Source of the DNA: Saprospiraceae bacterium
Lineage (GTDB): Bacteria > Bacteroidota > Bacteroidia > Chitinophagales > Saprospiraceae
Assembly (NCBI GenBank): GCA_016711125.1
Contig: JADJTQ010000010.1
Location: 300,735 to 364,734, forward strand
Direction: 5' to 3'
Length of the DNA stretch: 64,000 nucleotides
Shown here: piece by piece, positions 55,276 to 64,000 of the stretch
Layout: each line of letters opens with the position of its first letter
Numbering within the stretch: the first letter of the stretch is position 1
Position numbers and translations under genes: made by a program
The notes under the pieces: model-generated
Seen by the model: only the letters and a program-made list of their open reading frames with translations
Told to the model about the DNA's origin: nothing
The model's database searches: none

Positions 55276-55701
55276 TCACGCCACATTTTCAAACCCAGCG
55301 GCATAGGCCTTCAGTAAATCCATTGGATTTAAGATACCCACGGGTTCTTCTTTAGCATTAATGACAGGAATGCAGTGGACTTTTGAATTCAACATTCGAT
55401 CAACTGCATCTGTCAGTTTATCCTGTGTATGGGCTACGATCAAGTCGGTACTCATAATCTTATGAACAGGCGTGGTGCGTAAGATGATTTGGTTATAATT
55501 CTTGCCAGTAGTATCCTGAGCAAGATCAAGCATATGCCGTAATAAATCTTCCTTCGAGATGATGCCCACCAATTTGGTACCAGAGACAATTAACAAATGA
55601 CTAAGATGTTTTTCACGAACAATTTTAAACACATCAACCAAGGAGGTCTCTATATCCACCATGATCGGAAAAGCATTCATCACATCCTGTACTTTCATCA
55701 T
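55276..55701 (-). CDS. Two-CBS-domain protein
   Basis: 141 residues made of a CBS pair: MMKVQDVMNAFPIMVDIETS with LSHLLIVSGTKLVGIISKED (CBS1) and VHKIMSTDLIVAHTQDKLTD with VHCIPVINAKEEPVGILNPM (CBS2). CBS pairs bind adenosyl nucleotides and sense energy state. It is free-standing, with no effector domain. Its location beside Usp and Hsp20 genes fits low-oxygen/stress clusters. Confidence 0.9.
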   Translation of the reverse strand: MMKVQDVMNAFPIMVDIETSLVDVFKIVREKHLSHLLIVSGTKLVGIISKEDLLRHMLDLAQDTTGKNYNQIILRTTPVHKIMSTDLIVAHTQDKLTDAVDRMLNSKVHCIPVINAKEEPVGILNPMDLLKAYAAGFENVA

Positions 55702-55870
55702 TTCTGCCTACTTTAAGTTTAAACCAAGATGATGAACTGGGCTTCCAGCCCTTATTCACAAACAAGGTAAAAAAAGTGGCGCATCATATTGGTCTCACTT
55801 TTCGATCATCTAAATGCTATGACTTACAGCTGACTTTGTCCAAACAACCAACAGATGCGCCAACGAAAAC

Positions 55871-56305
55871 CTACTTCACTTCAATAGCTTTTGTTTTGTT
55901 GACTATAACTTCTTTCTTAGGAATCAGTACGGTAAGAATTCCATCTTTATAAACCGCCTCGATTTTTTCTGGTAGCACATTTTCCGGCATCCAGAAAGAT
56001 CTCTCAAATGCTCTATAATTGTATTCCTTCCTTGTCCAGGTTTTTTCTTCAACCTCGTTTTCCTCTTCAAGTTCTGACTTAATGACCAACATATTTCTTT
56101 CGATGGCAACATGAAAATCATCTCGTTTTAATCCCGGTGCAGCCAATTCAACTTTGAAGATTTTATCATCTTCGGAGACATTGACAGCTGGCACCGTTCT
56201 CTCACGGAACATTGTCGGGAAAAAACCCTCATCATCCCGAAAGAAATTATCAAAAAAAGTATTGACGGTTGGTAGGGTACGATCTTTCCATTTTATAAGT
56301 GACAT
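55871..56305 (-). CDS. Hsp20 small heat-shock protein
   Basis: 144 residues: TFFDNFFRDDEGFFPTMFRE, then the alpha-crystallin domain PAVNVSEDDKIFKVELAAPG, LKRDDFHVAIERNMLVIKSE, RSFWMPENVLPEKIEAVYKD and GILTVLIPKKE. It forms oligomers that hold unfolded proteins. A tight hairpin and a TGACCTCAGTCA motif lie upstream (56364-56394; 56459-56470). Confidence 0.95.
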   Translation of the reverse strand: MSLIKWKDRTLPTVNTFFDNFFRDDEGFFPTMFRERTVPAVNVSEDDKIFKVELAAPGLKRDDFHVAIERNMLVIKSELEEENEVEEKTWTRKEYNYRAFERSFWMPENVLPEKIEAVYKDGILTVLIPKKEVIVNKTKAIEVK

Positions 56306-56363
56306 ATTCGTTGATTTAAAAATTATTAAATAATAAACTTCACTGAGATCAGAGCAGTGCGTT

Positions 56364-56394
56364 CTTACTTCCTTCAGAAGCCTGTGGAAGTAAG
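56364..56394. other. Hairpin between usp and hsp20
   Basis: CTTACTTCC (56364-56372) and GGAAGTAAG (56386-56394) form a perfect 9-bp stem over a 13-base loop. On the reverse strand it lies downstream of the usp gene and in the leader of hsp20. Without a T-run it is more likely an mRNA leader structure than a strong terminator. Confidence 0.5.
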
Positions 56395-56458
56395 GACTAC
56401 AACCACTTTTTATCTTTCTTTACTCTACAAGTTTAAGTCATTAATCTCTTTCCTGAGT

Positions 56459-56470
56459 TGACCTCAGTCA
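56459..56470. promoter_or_regulatory. TGACCTCAGTCA motif upstream of hsp20
   Basis: Differs in two bases from the perfect palindrome TGACCTAGGTCA at 60019-60030, and both are followed by GA. It lies about 155 bases upstream of the hsp20 start. A shared regulator of the stress genes is possible (inference). Confidence 0.4.
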
Positions 56471-56541
56471 GAAGGCCGTATGATTGTGATCAATGCGATA
56501 TAATTCGAATGGGGCCAAGGTGTCATGACCCCTTAGAGGAT

Positions 56542-57342
56542 TTACCCCTGCAATACTAGCAGCGGAGTCTTCAAGTGAAATAATTTTTCTTTCACTTTAC
56601 TTCGATGGAATATATTGATCATCCACCCACGGTCACGATGTACCATACATAATAAATCGATAGCATGTTCATCACAAAAATGATCCAGAGTATCTGTAAC
56701 ACTATCCTTTAGTGGAATCGAATAAAAGTTATAAGGCACATGCTCAAGATATTCATCCAGACGATGTAGGTAATCGATGGGAGTCTCTTCGGGTTTTCTC
56801 ACATGCACTATGTGTAATGTACCAGAACAAGTCTTGCTAAGGTCTACCATCGGCTGCAGTACATGTGTGTCTTCAAATAAATGATCATCTACCCCCAATA
56901 CGATGTCAGCGAATGGACGGAATGCATAGTCTTGTGGTATTACGATAATGGGAGTGGCCAAGGAAAAAATCAATTCTTCGGTAAAGCTCCCGACAGTCAG
57001 GTTTCGCACAGCAGTGAGTCCTTTGGTACCCACCACGACAAAATCATGCTGCTTTTGTTTGAGATATGCCGGAATCACATCCAAAGGATGGCCTTTGAAC
57101 AGGCTGGACCCAATTTTCACCCGATGAGTTCCGGAGAAGGAAACTTCCAGGTCAGCCAATTTTCTACTGATTGCCTCCTCTCCACTTTGATGAGGTTCGA
57201 GCTGGTGTCGGAGGTCTGTAGTCTCGGTAAAACAATGAGATATCTCTACCAAAGAGGCATTGATAGATTCACCAAAACTAACGGCAAATTTGAGTGCATT
57301 GAGAGATGCATCGGAGAAATCAATCGGACAAAATATTTTCAT
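56542..57342 (-). CDS. Universal stress protein, tandem UspA domains
   Basis: 266 residues: MKIFCPIDFSDASLNALKFA starts the first Usp domain, which has DFVVVGTKGLTAVRNLTVGS, the ATP-type G-x2-G-x9-GS motif. The second half (IVLGVDDHLFEDTHVLQPMV... AIDLLCMVHRDRGWMINIFH, TPLLVLQG) is a Usp domain without the glycine motif. Cytoplasmic stress factor, 62 bases downstream of the larger Usp gene in the same operon. Confidence 0.9.
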   Translation of the reverse strand: MKIFCPIDFSDASLNALKFAVSFGESINASLVEISHCFTETTDLRHQLEPHQSGEEAISRKLADLEVSFSGTHRVKIGSSLFKGHPLDVIPAYLKQKQHDFVVVGTKGLTAVRNLTVGSFTEELIFSLATPIIVIPQDYAFRPFADIVLGVDDHLFEDTHVLQPMVDLSKTCSGTLHIVHVRKPEETPIDYLHRLDEYLEHVPYNFYSIPLKDSVTDTLDHFCDEHAIDLLCMVHRDRGWMINIFHRSKVKEKLFHLKTPLLVLQG

Positions 57343-57404
57343 GACGTTACTTTTAAAATTTCAGTTTGCGATTGCGACAGCGTAATCACTTGTATGCTCA
57401 TCTA

Positions 57405-58526
57405 CTATGTTTGTCGAAATTGGACAATTTGATCTTCGTGAAGTATTAACATTGGCACCTCACTATATACTGCCATCTTACGAGTCATACTGGTATGAAA
57501 TAGCTCTTTCCAAAACCCCCGATCCTTGCGTTCCATCACTAGCAAATCAATAGCATGAGTCTTGAGATATTTTTGAATTATGCCCGGAAAATCATCATCA
57601 AACAAAATGACTTCGTGGATATGTTTGTCTTTTAAATCATGACGCATTTCCGAATCTTTTTGCATATACTCACTACCTTCTTCAAAGACATGAACCACGT
57701 CGATCGATGCTTCGGGACTAACACTATAGTACCGGATGGCAGAGATGGCATCATCATACAAACCAAAATGATCACTGGCAAACACTATTCTTTCAAAATT
57801 GAGGTCGTGAACATCTGGTGGTATCAATAAAATTGGGCATTGGGCATGTTTAACCACCCAAAGTGAGACTGATCCGAGTATCTCCTTAATTTTTTGCCCG
57901 GTACCGGATGTACTAAGCACCAACATTGATCCGGGTGTGGTCTTTACCATTTCTTGCAGTTCATTAGTTACCATGCCTACCCTGAATACACGGTCGATTT
58001 TGACTGATGCACGATCCGTTTCAGTCAAGGTCTTTTCTAATTCATCGACAAACTGATTAAAGCGTGCGTTCACATCCTGTTGCAAATCCGGGTCAATGTA
58101 GAGAACACCTTCAGCAGGAACCACAACTGGAGCATAGACATGCACCATGGTGATATTGGCATTTAACTTACACGCCAGTTTAAAGGCCTGATAAAATGAG
58201 TTACGTGAGTAATCTGAAAAATCTACTGGTACGATTACCTGCTGGACGAAATTTCTATTTGAATTTGGCATCGTTTCATGAATTATTTTAGTAATAAATG
58301 TTTTCAAATCATCTGTTTGATTGTAATAGTGCCTTCGGTTATTGACCATGACACACGGAAGACGTCTGATATTCTCATTTACAAAAGCCGCCGGATCGTC
58401 CACTTCGATCAAATCAATATCTTGACCACGTTTGATAATTTCTTTTTCAAGATTGTATTTTAAATTAGCCGTAATAGAATTTCGTTTTCCGTACAGTGTA
58501 ATCGATTTATTCGAAGTAGTTACCAT
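57405..58526 (-). CDS. Thioredoxin-like domain fused to two UspA domains
   Basis: 373 residues. Residues 1-85 read ITLYGKRNSITANLKYNLEK, then IIKRGQDIDLIEVDDPAAFV and IRRLPCVMVNNRRHYYN, a glutaredoxin-like beta-alpha-beta with the cis-Pro loop (LPCV) but no CxxC. Residues about 95-230 form Usp domain 1 (VIVPVDFSDYSRNSFYQAFK, MLVLSTSGTGQKIKEILGSV) and about 235-370 Usp domain 2 (RIVFASDHFGLYDDAISAIR, DLLVMERKDRGFWKELFHTS). The fusion to a redox-fold domain is the unusual part. Probably first gene of the Usp/Hsp20 operon. Confidence 0.8.
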   Translation of the reverse strand: MVTTSNKSITLYGKRNSITANLKYNLEKEIIKRGQDIDLIEVDDPAAFVNENIRRLPCVMVNNRRHYYNQTDDLKTFITKIIHETMPNSNRNFVQQVIVPVDFSDYSRNSFYQAFKLACKLNANITMVHVYAPVVVPAEGVLYIDPDLQQDVNARFNQFVDELEKTLTETDRASVKIDRVFRVGMVTNELQEMVKTTPGSMLVLSTSGTGQKIKEILGSVSLWVVKHAQCPILLIPPDVHDLNFERIVFASDHFGLYDDAISAIRYYSVSPEASIDVVHVFEEGSEYMQKDSEMRHDLKDKHIHEVILFDDDFPGIIQKYLKTHAIDLLVMERKDRGFWKELFHTSMTRKMAVYSEVPMLILHEDQIVQFRQT

Positions 58527-58584
58527 ATTTTAAAAATTTTAAACATTACCGCATGGTCATAAAGTGGAATACCATTTTATCAAA

Positions 58585-59856
58585 TCAACCGGACTCCAAA
58601 CTGTCACTAACCGATTGGTTGATGACAAATTTCTGAGCTCCCGCTTTAACCAGGTGCTCTAATATTTTAAACCCCATCTTATCAACTGGGTTAGCACTAT
58701 TTGACAGAATTACAATACCAATAGTTCGATCGCGGTTAAAGGCCATAAATGACCTAAAACCTCCTGTACCCCCATTGATCCAGTTAATGGGCAAATTGGA
58801 TTCTTCCGAAAGTATGCTGACAAACCAGCCATAAGCACCCATAGTCTCGCGCCCGGTTTTATGCTTGGGTACGTCAATTCGCGGCTGCTGCACTTGAGCT
58901 AAAGCCTGACTCAAATCATCTTCACCTATTTCGAGGTTGGCCTTGAGCCATAACAAAAGATCTCCTGCAGAGGATCTCAATCCAGCTGCGGGGGCCATAC
59001 CCTTAACATGCCAATGTTCAGTCGCCTTTCCCCGCTTATTATGTCCAACGGCAAAATACGGAGCCTTGCCAGGTGAAATTTCAATATCCGTGTTATACAT
59101 GCCCATTTTTTCTAGAAGATTCTTTTTCAATAAATCCCGGTATGACATTTTGTTAATATCAGCGATCAAGTTGCCGAGTAAAGCAATACCCGCATCTGAA
59201 TATTGAAAAAAAGAACCCGGCGGCAAAGACAATACATACTTGTAGAGATTATCATAAAGCTCTTCTCTTGTAAAAGCATGATACGGGTCCTTCTGATGAG
59301 TGCCAACCCATTCCAGAGGATTCCAGGCGTGTAAGCCGCGAGGGGTATTCGGTAATCCGGAGGTATGCGATGCCAAATCACAAAAAGACACACTGACCGG
59401 CAGGTGAAACGGGTCAGGTTCGCAGATCATCCTGATTCTGTCATGACCTGTTGCGGTCAAACCCGTTGATGATTCGATATTACAAACAAATGGCTGGTAT
59501 GCTGGCATATAAATATCGGACGGCAAAAAGCTATTAATAGGTTGATCCAGGCGGAAAGTACCTTTTTGAGTCTCCAGCATGGTGAGAGTGGTTGTAAACA
59601 CTCCGGTCATAGACCCAATTTCAAACAAGGTGTTTGCATCCGGTTTATAATCTTGTGTCTTACTCAAGTGTCCATATCCCCTAATCTCGACTTTATCACC
59701 CTGGATGATCCCAATGACTAGGCCACGGTTTTTCTTTTTGTTGATATATACCTTTGCCATATGATCAATTGACGGATCAATAACTGCTTGACCCGTCGCC
59801 ACACCCATGCCCTGCAAAAAAATCAATATCAAGAAAACTGTCCAAAACTGTTGCAT
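58585..59856 (-). CDS. Serine hydrolase, class C beta-lactamase-like fold, atypical active site
   Basis: 423 residues with a signal peptide (to about residue 23, ATG-QAVID). The fold is clear: RGLVIGIIQGDKVEIRGYGH, LFEIGSMTGVFTTTLTMLET, DLASHTSGLPNTPRGL, SLPPGSFFQYSDAGIALLGN, AAGLRSSAGDLLLWLKANLE and INWINGGTGGFRSFMAFN. In the usual SxxK motif the Lys is Gly (SMTG), and the YxN motif reads YSD. The protein may therefore be a non-classical esterase or inactive. Exported; presumably acts on cell-wall or ester substrates. Confidence 0.75.
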   Translation of the reverse strand: MQQFWTVFLILIFLQGMGVATGQAVIDPSIDHMAKVYINKKKNRGLVIGIIQGDKVEIRGYGHLSKTQDYKPDANTLFEIGSMTGVFTTTLTMLETQKGTFRLDQPINSFLPSDIYMPAYQPFVCNIESSTGLTATGHDRIRMICEPDPFHLPVSVSFCDLASHTSGLPNTPRGLHAWNPLEWVGTHQKDPYHAFTREELYDNLYKYVLSLPPGSFFQYSDAGIALLGNLIADINKMSYRDLLKKNLLEKMGMYNTDIEISPGKAPYFAVGHNKRGKATEHWHVKGMAPAAGLRSSAGDLLLWLKANLEIGEDDLSQALAQVQQPRIDVPKHKTGRETMGAYGWFVSILSEESNLPINWINGGTGGFRSFMAFNRDRTIGIVILSNSANPVDKMGFKILEHLVKAGAQKFVINQSVSDSLESG

Positions 59857-60018
59857 TATTCCGCTTTTTATCTTTTATCCATCTGAAATGAAGCTGTCTT
59901 TCACTTGGAATCTGGTCTAATTTAAATCTCTTATAGGTTCAAAAGGGGTGAGAACAGTTAGGTAGAAGAATGATATTAGTCAACCCTGGGCATGAAAGAT
60001 CACGGTCACTTTTTAAGA

Positions 60019-60061
60019 TGACCTAGGTCAGACTTTTACCCATAAAATCTCGTAATATTTG
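60019..60061 (+). promoter_or_regulatory. Palindrome and promoter region of the 60.1-kb gene
   Basis: TGACCTAGGTCA (60019-60030) is a perfect 12-bp palindrome. TAATATTTG (60053-60061) resembles the -7 element with one extra base, and the ATG follows at 60108. A near copy of the palindrome lies upstream of hsp20. Confidence 0.5.
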
Positions 60062-60107
60062 ATTATTGAAGAAAAGGAATATCAACAGGTATAAAAAAAG
60101 AACAATT

Positions 60108-60467
60108 ATGATTATCCAGGATTCAAAAAGTATAAAAGACATCCAGGCCGAATTTCACAACATGTTTCCTGGGTTAAGAATAGTGTTCTACCAAGTAGGT
60201 CATGACGATCATGAAGGATCGGAAAAGGGTATGGAATATACCAACGACAACAAATTGCTTAATATCCGGCAAAGACACACAGAAGGAGTGATCGAAATAA
60301 AACCGGAGATGACCGTCCAACAGTTGGAACAAAACTTTGAAGAACTATTTGGATTGCATGTGCAGATATTTCGCAAGTCAGGTACGGTCTGGCTACAAAC
60401 CATCAGGACGGATGAGTGGGCCCTGAAAAAACAAAATGAAAAAGGGCTCGAAACGGTGCAAGAATAG
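60108..60467 (+). CDS. Conserved protein of unknown function
   Basis: 119 residues from the ATG at 60108 (an upstream start at 60066 adds a basic leader that looks untranslated). SIKDIQAEFHNMFPGLRIVF and GVIEIKPEMTVQQLEQNFEE lead to LFGLHVQIFRKSGTVWLQTI and RTDEWALKKQNEKG. Soluble, acidic, probably one alpha/beta domain. The gene type is common beside Usp/Hsp20 genes in Bacteroidota, which fits its place here, but function is not known. Confidence 0.7.
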   Translation: MIIQDSKSIKDIQAEFHNMFPGLRIVFYQVGHDDHEGSEKGMEYTNDNKLLNIRQRHTEGVIEIKPEMTVQQLEQNFEELFGLHVQIFRKSGTVWLQTIRTDEWALKKQNEKGLETVQE

Positions 60468-60542
60468 AGCCAATTTACTCCTTAGGATTACACAAACACT
60501 TAGTGGTGGGCAGGACACGACAAGCAATCAAGAAAAAATGTC

Positions 60543-61766
60543 TTAATCTGAGATTAAAAATGGTTGAGTCCAGGCCATCTCATAGTTGATATTTTCTATC
60601 GGATTGGAATGCGTCTTATCGGAAATGATTTTTACCCGGACAAACCATAAGTCTGAAGTGACTTTAAAAGATGCCTGGCCACCGTTGACCTTTGAAAGTT
60701 CACTAATTACGTTTCCATCTTTCCTTGCGCCAATGAAGACAATTTCATAGTTAACGTCCGGTTGCTCATCGACCGTAATCGAAATCTTGTGATTACGAAA
60801 AGATAGTTCGGACAATGAGACCCCTGTCGATGCATAAAAATCACCTTTTTCCATGGCCTTGATTAAAGCATCTGGTGCCAACGAATCAGCCTGTACCATG
60901 ACCCATCCCCTGCCGGCATTGCTCCATTCCCTTCCTCTCCGGTGATAATGATGGCTATCGTCGGTGGCCAACCCATAAATCAGTGGTTTACCCTTCTGTA
61001 AATATGCCAAATTCACCTGATCCCACATCTCTTCCGTGCCAATATGAGCCGAATCTCCCTGATTATGTACCTGATGATGGCCATTAAAGACCTCAAAAAA
61101 TTGCTCACCTTCCAGCGCAATCATATCTTCTAAGGAAATCGAATAATGAAAATTCGGATGATTAATATGTACCATGGTTGGTATGCCGGTTTCTTCTCTC
61201 ATCTTCCGCACGGCATCAATGCTCTTTTGAAGCACCTCCACCACACTGCTTCCTCCCTGTGGTTCGATGACTTGCTGCAAGTGAGTTGCATTGAGATGCA
61301 AGTGTTTATTTTCAAATCGATTGGTAATTTCTTCGGATTGAATGACTAGAAATTGCTCTTTTTCTTCAAAAAGTGGCCGGTATTCGGCCAAGGTCTTCAG
61401 CTGCACGCTCAATCGTCCTGAATCCTCTTTATAGTTGACCCATTCCTCCCCGTATTTTGTGAGATAACGGGCAAATGCATTTCGATAGAGGGTATCTTCA
61501 GCCATACCAATCCATTTTTCACCTTCGGCTACAATATTGTGGTCGGTTAGGGCTAAGAAGTTGTAACCGCGATCCTTATACCACTCCATAATCATTTCCG
61601 GAAAATCATCACCGTCACTCCAAAATGAGTGCGTATGAAGATTCCCCTTGTACCATCTATTCTCGACAGTTGGCTGGCCATGACAACCTAAAAATAAAAG
61701 GATGACAAATAATAAACCCAACGGTTGGATTATGTATAATTGTTTTAGAAGCGTGTCAACCGGCAT
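60543..61766 (-). CDS. PHP-domain metallo-phosphoesterase-like lipoprotein
   Basis: 407 residues; FVILLFLGCHGQPTVE is a lipoprotein signal with Cys about residue 28. YKGNLHTHSFWSDGDDFPEM has the HxH pair of the PHP fold; YNFLALTDHNIVAEGEKWIG the Asp-His; MVHINHPNFHYSISLEDM and LATDDSHHYHRRG the later His residues. The C-terminal about 80 residues are beta-rich (RNHKISITVDEQPDVNYEIV, FVRVKIISDK). Likely hydrolyses a phosphate or similar ester at the cell surface; groups with the sulfatase and GH28 genes. Confidence 0.8.
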   Translation of the reverse strand: MPVDTLLKQLYIIQPLGLLFVILLFLGCHGQPTVENRWYKGNLHTHSFWSDGDDFPEMIMEWYKDRGYNFLALTDHNIVAEGEKWIGMAEDTLYRNAFARYLTKYGEEWVNYKEDSGRLSVQLKTLAEYRPLFEEKEQFLVIQSEEITNRFENKHLHLNATHLQQVIEPQGGSSVVEVLQKSIDAVRKMREETGIPTMVHINHPNFHYSISLEDMIALEGEQFFEVFNGHHQVHNQGDSAHIGTEEMWDQVNLAYLQKGKPLIYGLATDDSHHYHRRGREWSNAGRGWVMVQADSLAPDALIKAMEKGDFYASTGVSLSELSFRNHKISITVDEQPDVNYEIVFIGARKDGNVISELSKVNGGQASFKVTSDLWFVRVKIISDKTHSNPIENINYEMAWTQPFLISD

Positions 61767-61934
61767 GAAAATAAATTATTATTAAAAAAAGAATTTGTCA
61801 ACATAAGGTACGATACTTCGCATGAATCTTTCCTATTTTTAAACAGTTATTCATTTTACAATTTGAAAACCAAGTCCCTTTCTCCCATTTCATACATAGG
61901 TTTATGGCCTGTTGGGCTCGAGACAGGCTTGGTC

Positions 61935-63412
61935 CTAGTCACTCAAGTAAAGGCCAGTATTACCCTGCTGAAGCAAGGGCATTAATTCAATTACTATCTG
62001 GGGATAATCTGATGCCACATTTTTGGTTTCATCGGGATCTTCCAAATAGTTGTACAGCTCAATGGTTGGTTCCTCCTTTCTAAAGTATTGAGTAATCCGG
62101 AATGTGTCGCTGCGCATGGAAATACCATTTCGAAAATAACTATATGCTCTGCCACCTGTCTCAATCTGATCACTGGTCTTCCCAACTAAAAGCCTGGCAA
62201 AACTTTCACCATCTACTTTTCCTGGCGAAGGGACATCACACAAGTCTAAAATGGTCGGAAAAATATCAACCGATTCGACAATACTTTTTACTTGGCGAGC
62301 TTCGGCATTTGTAGAAGGAATCCTCATGACCAAGGTACTTCGAAGTGCATACTCAGAAATCGTATGTTTGCCCCATACCCTCAAATCGCCCAAATGCCAG
62401 CCATGATCACCCCAGATCACAATGATGGTATTTTCAGCCAAACCCAAAGTCTCAAGCTCACTGGTCAATTGACCCACCTGAGCATCAATGTAACTCACGC
62501 AGGCATAGTAGGCATGGACCAATTTCCTGGTGTATGCCTCAGACAAAATACTATCCAGGGATGCCTTTTCCTCACCTAATTCATATTGATTAAACTCATT
62601 GCTATTATGGAGACTGGCCCTGGAGATACCCCTGGGTATTTGTGCAAAAGCTGGCAATGGTAAATCCTCCTCACGGTATAAATCCCAGTATTTCGCAGGA
62701 GCGGTAAAAGGTAAATGGGGTTTAAAATAACCTACTCCAAGAAGAAATGGTTGATCTTGCTTTTTAACTCTTTGAGCTTACTTAAAGCCAACCTGGTAGT
62801 GAGTCCGTCGGGATATCCTTGATCATCGACTTCCCCTTTTTCATAGGGCTTTACCTGCTTGTTCAAACTCTGACGGTTTTCGCCAGAAGCATATCCAAAA
62901 AAGGCATTCCAGCCGGTTTTCCATTTTCCCGGGTCAAATAAAAACTCATCCCAACTATAGGGCAGCTCTTTGACGATCGAGGGTTCATCTTCATATCCAT
63001 ACACCAATCCATCTGCTGAATGCCCTATTTTTCCGATGCCAACTGTCTGATATCCACTGCGTCTAAGGTGATGCACAAAAGTTTCCGGTTCCTCCGATTC
63101 GGGTGCATTAGCCAATAGTTCTGCCATCACATTGTTGGATAAATGCAAAGGGGTTCTTGGTCGCATACCGGTCAACATTGCAAATCGGGAGGCACCGCAA
63201 GTTGGCACCTGGACATAATGATGATCAAACACAAATCCTTCCTGTGCAATCCGGTCGATATTCGGAGTCTGTATCACTTGATTACCGTAACAACCTAGCT
63301 CAGGTCGTAAGTCATCAATGGCAATGAATAAAATGTTGGGCGGTTGCATAGATGATTGACAACTTGTCAGAAATAACATGATTCCAAATATGCCGAATAT
63401 GATATTTTTCAT
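61935..63412 (-). pseudogene. Iduronate-2-sulfatase-like sulfatase, one frameshift
   Basis: Start at 63412: MKNIIFGIFGIMLFLTSCQS, a lipoprotein signal. NILFIAIDDLRPELGCYGNQ has the metal-binding Asp-Asp, and VPTCGASRFAMLTGMRPRT contains the C-x-A-S-R sulfatase motif whose Cys becomes formylglycine. The frame ends at 62732 after KINHFFLE and resumes as QPFLLGVGYFKPHLPFTAPA then YWDLYREEDLPLPAFAQIPR; the T5 run 62761-62765 should be T6. Later WGDHGWHLGDLRVWGKHTIS holds the further active-site residues. Restored length is about 491 residues. Removes 2-O-type sulfates from uronic-acid glycans. Confidence 0.85.
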
Positions 63413-63510
63413 AATTGATGTTAAGAATAACCAAGATCTATAATTAAATGAGATTTCTATGGACAGCATAATACTAATATTGGGTAATTTGAGTGAAAGA
63501 CTCCATTTCT

Positions 63511-64000
63511 ATGCGTAAGAATTTGACATTTTTCTTCATCATTTTCACAAGTTCACTCACCTATGCTCAAATATTGATCACCGACTATGGAGCCCGGCCA
63601 GGAGAGATCTGCACTGAATCAATTCAAGCAGCAATTGACACTGCTTATAATCGAGGTGGTGGAATGGTCATTATACCACCTGGCCACTATATCGCTGGAA
63701 CCATCGAATTGAAGAGTAATATCGAGTTACATTTGGCCGCCGGTGCGGTTTTAGTGGGGAGTACTGATCTTAGTCACTACCAACGCACATTCCGTAGTCA
63801 TGGCATTATATTTAGCTATCATGCTATCAATGTAAGTATAACGGGACTAGGCACCATCGATGGTCAAGGTGATGCCTTTTATGATTTCACCCAAAGTCAC
63901 ACCTACCCCGAATTTGACCGAGCTGACACGTCAGAAAGCGGCCTATCAGCCTGAAGGAATTTTTCATTCCGATGGTCCGATCAAACGCACCAAAGCTCCG
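63511..64000 (+). pseudogene. GH28 polygalacturonase-family protein, frameshifted, runs past window end
   Basis: The start at 63511 gives a signal peptide MRKNLTFFFIIFTSSLTYAQ. ITDYGARPGEICTESIQAAI and GGGMVIIPPGHYIAGTIELK, then SNIELHLAAGAVLVGSTDLS and SITGLGTIDGQGDAFYDF are the first turns of the GH28 beta-helix. The frame changes at about 63919 (surplus G) and continues TRQKAAYQPEGIFHSDGPIK to the window end. The catalytic Asp residues lie beyond. Divergent from the sulfatase gene, which suggests a pectin- or uronic-acid-glycan locus. Confidence 0.8.

Overview
The window looks like an accessory-rich stretch of a Bacteroidota chromosome, probably an environmental polysaccharide degrader of the Saprospiria/Cytophagia/Chitinophagia type (the group below phylum is inference). 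Evidence is a type IX secretion C-terminal domain on the esterase at 36.3-37.5 kb, promoters of the TTG-N19/20-TAnnTTTG type, many signal-peptide and lipoprotein carbohydrate enzymes, a TonB-dependent receptor, and phylum-typical families (DUF6090, DUF2024, DUF4838, VPS10/BNR proteins). One tRNA gene, Arg(CCG), is present at 35.9 kb; no rRNA, CRISPR array or phage structural gene was seen.

Layout. 1-6.4 kb is a mobile-element scrapyard: a decayed IS66 element inserted into the orfB of a decayed IS3 element, whose own end cuts a PIN-domain toxin gene; then a DUF4160 / DUF2442-XRE two-gene module, a DUF6090 gene cut by an IS4-family element, and a GNAT acetyltransferase. 7-9.5 kb holds a secreted sialidase-like BNR protein and a convergent FG-GAP repeat protein. 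9.5-13.2 kb is again eroded: a group II intron reverse transcriptase remnant, structured non-coding DNA, a second DUF4160 / DUF2442-XRE module and a frameshifted GIY-YIG protein. 13.5-24 kb carries carbohydrate enzymes (a large secreted six-hairpin-like protein, three tandem GH18 proteins, a DUF4838 protein). 24-32.5 kb is a patchwork of single genes (DUF1801, MBL hydrolase, AraC/TPR regulator, cupin, lipoproteins, YdjC deacetylase). 32.6-41.4 kb: VPS10/BNR protein, tRNA-Arg, esterase, methyltransferase, thioredoxin and others. 41.5-44.2 kb: a protoglobin operon. 44.4-51.8 kb: two paralogous YncE-propeller/phosphoesterase proteins with a TonB-dependent receptor. 54.4-60.5 kb: a stress group (cytochrome b561, CBS, Hsp20, two Usp proteins, a conserved unknown). 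60.5-64 kb: PHP esterase, iduronate-2-sulfatase-like sulfatase and GH28, a likely polysaccharide locus.

How the genes work together. The DUF4160/DUF2442-XRE pairs have the form of autoregulated toxin-antitoxin-like modules, each with a perfect inverted repeat at its promoter. The protoglobin, a 40-residue membrane protein, DUF2024 and a MarR regulator are translationally coupled behind a promoter whose -33/-7 spacer is filled by a perfect palindrome. The phosphoesterase pair and receptor overlap or nearly abut and probably form one cell-envelope system for an unknown phosphorylated or metal-containing substrate.

A cross-cutting feature is the number of genes split by a single-base indel, mostly in short homopolymers (FG-GAP, GIY-YIG, AraC/TPR, lipoprotein at 29.9 kb, esterase, membrane protein at 38.7 kb, MarR twice, phosphoesterase, Gfo/Idh/MocA, sulfatase, GH28, plus the transposases). 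These may be consensus errors of error-prone reads rather than true pseudogenes, so each is annotated across its full span with the break position given.
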